Shown here: positions 41,445-44,203 of the stretch, one piece after another
Layout of the letters: every line of letters begins with the position of its first letter
Numbering within the stretch: position 1 is the stretch's first letter
Position numbers and translations under genes: made by a program
DNA from: an uncultured Planctomycetota bacterium
GTDB taxonomy: Bacteria > Planctomycetota > UBA1135 > GCA-002686595
DNA: 44,203 bases
Direction: 5' to 3'
NCBI GenBank assembly: GCA_903928115.1
Contig: CAIYPP010000110.1
Coordinates: 1 to 44,203, forward strand
Notes under the pieces: model-generated
Seen by the model: the letters and a program-made list of their open reading frames with translations, nothing else
Databases searched by the model: none
Told to the model about the DNA's origin: nothing

Positions 41445-41485
41445 AGCCGCGCAGCCGATTTCTGCGGAGTGCGCCTCAAAAGGAG

Positions 41486-41518
41486 CGGGGCCGACCTCCG
41501 CAGGGGAGATCGGCCCCG
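41486..41518 (-). terminator. rho-independent terminator of the metalloprotease gene
   Basis: A 9-bp stem CGGGGCCGA (41486-41494) / TCGGCCCCG (41510-41518) with partial inner pairing. In the minus transcript it is followed within a few nucleotides by CTCCTTTTGAGG, giving a real U-tract. Confidence 0.8.
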
Positions 41519-41546
41519 TGTTGGGATCTGGACTCCGAGACTTGGC

Positions 41547-44203
41547 TCAGGGGCAGATCGTGAAGGACACCGCGTTCGTGAGACCCGTAGTGAACGCGTC
41601 GTTCGGATCGCGGTAGTAGTACTGGCAGGCGACGAACTGACCCGCGGTGAGCTGCGCATCCGCACCCGAGCGGATCCGTGCGTTCATGTCGTAGATCATC
41701 GTGCCGGTGCAGTCATCGCCCGTCGCAGATCCACCCGTGTTCTGGAGCGCAGTGCGGCGCAGCGGTGCTTCGACGCACATCGTTCCGCCTTGGAACGGAG
41801 TGTTCTTCGTGTTGTAGCCGTAGTAGAGGAGGCCCGACTTCTGGTTCAGAACCTGCGAAGCCGTGACTTGGAAGCCGACGGGACCCGTGAGGCTCGGAAT
41901 GCCGCTGAAGTCGATCGCCGGCAGGCACAGCTCGCTGTTGACCTTCGCGGCACAGTAGGTCTGCACATTGCCTTGGCAGCCCACGGGCCCGAGCGTGCTG
42001 ATGCACACATCGTCGAGCGCGGCTTCTGTGACCGAGTTGTTCGGATTGTCGGACACGCTGAAGCGGATGCGCGTCGTCGCAGTCGGCGTCACGAACGAGC
42101 TGAGTTCGATCGTGTCGTTGCGCCAGCCGCCTTGGAGCGCCGTGAAGTTGCGCAGCTGCACCCAGTTCGTGCCCGCCGCATTCGTGGCCACCTCGACCTT
42201 GAAGAAATCGGCGTCGTTGTCGTCGTTGTAGAACCAGTACGCATAGGTGAGCTGTGCGATGCCCGTCGAGAGGTCGATCGCCGGCGAGGTCAGCACGGTC
42301 GGACCGCCGTCGACGTCCGCCTCCCCCACGCTCGTGCTGCCGGCCGTGCCCTGAGCCGTGAAGTAGCAGTTGGTGCCCGTACCGCCCGGGTTGTCGGTGC
42401 TGGGCTGCGCCTGAACACCGTTCTGCGTCGTGCCGATCGGGACGCCGCGGACCCACGCGCCGGCGGTGAGCGAGGTGTTGGCCACCGTCCACGCATTCGC
42501 GTTGGTATCGAAGTTGTCGCAGAACACTTGGTTGAACGCGCCGATCGAGAAGGTCAGCACGCCGCCGGTCGGAGCGTTGAGCGGGAACGCGATCGAGTTA
42601 CCGAGGGCATCCGTGCCGCGCACGTAATAGGAGACGACCTTCGGCGCAACTTGCCCAGGGATCGAGCCCGAGAACACATTGCCGCCGGCGGGCGACATCG
42701 TCACGGCCGTGTACGTCGCGGCGTTGCCGACCTTGTAGAAGAGCTGTGCGCCCGCGACCGTCGAGCCGTAGTTCGACACCATCGTCGCGTTCACGACGTA
42801 GGGCCCGTACTGGTTCGTGGTGCTCGGGAGCTGCGTGACGTTCGTGATGTTGATCGGGATCAACGTGACGCCCGGGAAGCCCTGCTCGCGGAAGCCCGAG
42901 TCGATGTCGTTGAAGTGCGGCGTACCGTTCTGAATGTTGCCGTCGTTGTCGTCGAGCGTGAGCCACTGCGTCTCGATCACGCTCTTGATCTGCGTCTGGT
43001 TGTAGCTGTTCATGTAGCCGAGGAAGATCGCGTTCGCGATCGCTCCACCGCCCGCCACGCCGTTCGACGTCTTGAGGTTGCGGCGCACCTTCCACGCGGC
43101 GCCCATCAGCGGCTCGCCATCGGTGTGGACCGCGCCGTAGCACGCGCTGCAGCAATCGCCGCAGAACTGACGCGTGTTGAGGCCGGTGCGGACCGGATTG
43201 CCATTGATGAAGCCCTCGCCGACGAGCGGCGTGTCCCAGATGTACATGGCCCAGATATCCGCCGTGGCTTCGCCCGTGCCGTCCGAGCCGTTGCCCGTGC
43301 CGTAGATCACGTTGAGCCAGTGGCCGTCCTCGTGCGCGACCACCGTGGAGAAGGCCGTGTTCACGCAGCCGCCGCCGGCCTGATAGAAGTTGATCGACGA
43401 GCCGTTGAAGAACGCGTTGCAGGTCGAGGCGATGTTCGCGTTCGCGGTGTGAACGAAGTCGGCCTTGTTGTCGAGCGGGTTGATCGAGCGGACCCAGTCG
43501 CGCTGGACGTTGATCGACTGGAAGATGTTCGCCTGCGCGGTCTCGAGCGCGCCCGAGCTGGGGTTGAGCACGACGCTGGCGCCGGTGCCCACGGGCACCG
43601 TCGTCGTGAGCGCGTAGGCGCCGCCCCCGCTCTGCTGAACGTTGTTGTAGGTGCCGACGTAGTTGAACGTGCACGACAGCGGCAGGAGCGCTCCAACGAA
43701 GTTGAAGTCGCCGTTCGCGTTCGTGAACACCGTGCCGGCCGAGCTCTGGACTCGGGCGTACTTCAGGACCTGCTGCGTCTCGGGGTTCGTCGAAGTGTCG
43801 GGCGCGGAGCCCGGCGTGGCCATCGTGTAGACGCGGCCGCCGACGTCGAGGTAGTGGATCGCGTCGTCGCGGCGCAGGACCTCGCCGTTCTTTGCGTCGA
43901 GGTAGTAGATCGTGCCCACGGGCTCCATGTCCGCCGGCAGGTAGAGCACGCTGACGCGGTAGGCCAGCGCGCCTCGGCGCGTCTCGGCGTCTTCGAGCTG
44001 CGCGACGACGAGCTTCGGCTCCTCGGAGACCGAGCCGACGACGCCATGGTCGAGCTGGAATTGGGCGACGCCGCGCAGCGCCGCTTCGTCGGCGGTGTAG
44101 CGGGGCGTTACATCGAGCCCGGCGATGCCCGGCAGCGCGCGGGTCTGGACCGAGAGCAGGCGACCTTCGGCGCTGAAGAGCACGTTGACGAAGCCGCCGT
44201 CGA
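41547..44203 (-). CDS. secreted zinc metalloprotease (gluzincin type), N-terminus outside window
   Basis: 884 residues are visible; the frame is open to the right edge, so the start is missing. Numbering from the GTG codon at 44183, residues about 20-115 look like an FTP/PepSY-type propeptide (LVVAQLEDAETRRGALAYRV, YLDAKNGEVLRRDDAIHYLD). The active site is HEDGH (H284, E285, H288), with E305 in GEATADIWAMY as the likely third zinc ligand, as in thermolysin-like gluzincins. A MAM/choice-of-anchor-like beta domain follows (about 560-730, 'FCDNFDTNANAWTVANTSLT'). The C-terminal domain starts at TYCAAKVNSELCLPAIDFSG and ends YYYRDPNDAFTTGLTNA...FTICP. The terminal domain matches that of the gene to its left. 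Confidence 0.85.
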   Translation of the reverse strand, partial: DGGFVNVLFSAEGRLLSVQTRALPGIAGLDVTPRYTADEAALRGVAQFQLDHGVVGSVSEEPKLVVAQLEDAETRRGALAYRVSVLYLPADMEPVGTIYYLDAKNGEVLRRDDAIHYLDVGGRVYTMATPGSAPDTSTNPETQQVLKYARVQSSAGTVFTNANGDFNFVGALLPLSCTFNYVGTYNNVQQSGGGAYALTTTVPVGTGASVVLNPSSGALETAQANIFQSINVQRDWVRSINPLDNKADFVHTANANIASTCNAFFNGSSINFYQAGGGCVNTAFSTVVAHEDGHWLNVIYGTGNGSDGTGEATADIWAMYIWDTPLVGEGFINGNPVRTGLNTRQFCGDCCSACYGAVHTDGEPLMGAAWKVRRNLKTSNGVAGGGAIANAIFLGYMNSYNQTQIKSVIETQWLTLDDNDGNIQNGTPHFNDIDSGFREQGFPGVTLIPINITNVTQLPSTTNQYGPYVVNATMVSNYGSTVAGAQLFYKVGNAATYTAVTMSPAGGNVFSGSIPGQVAPKVVSYYVRGTDALGNSIAFPLNAPTGGVLTFSIGAFNQVFCDNFDTNANAWTVANTSLTAGAWVRGVPIGTTQNGVQAQPSTDNPGGTGTNCYFTAQGTAGSTSVGEADVDGGPTVLTSPAIDLSTGIAQLTYAYWFYNDDNDADFFKVEVATNAAGTNWVQLRNFTALQGGWRNDTIELSSFVTPTATTRIRFSVSDNPNNSVTEAALDDVCISTLGPVGCQGNVQTYCAAKVNSELCLPAIDFSGIPSLTGPVGFQVTASQVLNQKSGLLYYGYNTKNTPFQGGTMCVEAPLRRTALQNTGGSATGDDCTGTMIYDMNARIRSGADAQLTAGQFVACQYYYRDPNDAFTTGLTNAVSFTICP

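Noticed and set aside
44181..44183. GTG at 44183 as the start of the metalloprotease
   Set aside because: The frame stays open to the window edge and the visible N-terminus is mid-propeptide with no signal sequence.

Overview
The window is a GC-rich bacterial chromosome segment with dense genes, many ATGA/GTGA stop-start overlaps and no visible insertion sequence, prophage or CRISPR array. Its likely source is a planctomycete-type bacterium (Planctomycetota). This is inferred from two large secreted proteins at the right end that share a C-terminal domain running from a YCxAxxNS motif to a terminal FxxCP, from a lipoprotein-like FG-GAP/ASPIC protein, and from a redoxin with a C-terminal G-C/U-x-I-K tail. 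No rRNA or marker gene is present to prove it.

Layout. 1-5.4 kb: end of a CHAT-domain protein, a small secreted protein, a nitrilase-family amidase (minus strand), then a membrane protein coupled to an unusual methyltransferase-like/aminoglycoside-phosphotransferase-like fusion. 5.4-11.2 kb: a secreted PKD/HYR-type protein, an MFS transporter, a FadE-type acyl-CoA dehydrogenase and a YbaK deacylase. 11.3-15.4 kb: an FG-GAP/ASPIC protein, a B12-binding radical SAM enzyme with a C-terminal PqqD-like (RRE-type) domain, and a 57-residue peptide overlapping its stop, which together look like an uncharacterised RiPP-type locus. 15.4-22 kb (minus): metzincin-like protease, membrane protein, 6-phosphogluconolactonase, aconitase A. 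22-25 kb: RDD protein, tRNA-Ala(CGC), a PqiA-like protein coupled to RNase D, and tRNA-Asp(GTC).

25-29.8 kb (minus) is the most striking region. An ABC ATPase and a large FtsX/MacB-type permease flank two redox genes, each interrupted by an in-frame TGA exactly where the family has a key cysteine: the first position of a thioredoxin CxxC motif, and the C-terminal G-C-x-I-K cysteine of a redoxin. Each TGA is followed, after exactly 23 nt, by a small hairpin with a 5-nt loop (CGTGA or CGTGC). I read these as two selenoproteins with matching bacterial SECIS elements; ordinary gene calling would split or truncate them. A zinc-ribbon thioredoxin is divergent from this operon.

30.3-38.2 kb: MazG with a membrane protein (minus); a coupled Gfo/Idh oxidoreductase, family 2 glycosyltransferase and GMC oxidoreductase (plus); then a converging epimerase, FkbM-type methyltransferase and QueC (minus). 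The middle genes suggest glycan or glycoconjugate synthesis. 38.3-44.2 kb: an Mrp/ApbC ATPase that lacks the usual CxxC, a large secreted protein and a secreted gluzincin-type metalloprotease that runs off the right edge. Many genes carry a TAnnnT-like hexamer 7-12 nt before the start codon, which suggests that leaderless mRNAs are common.
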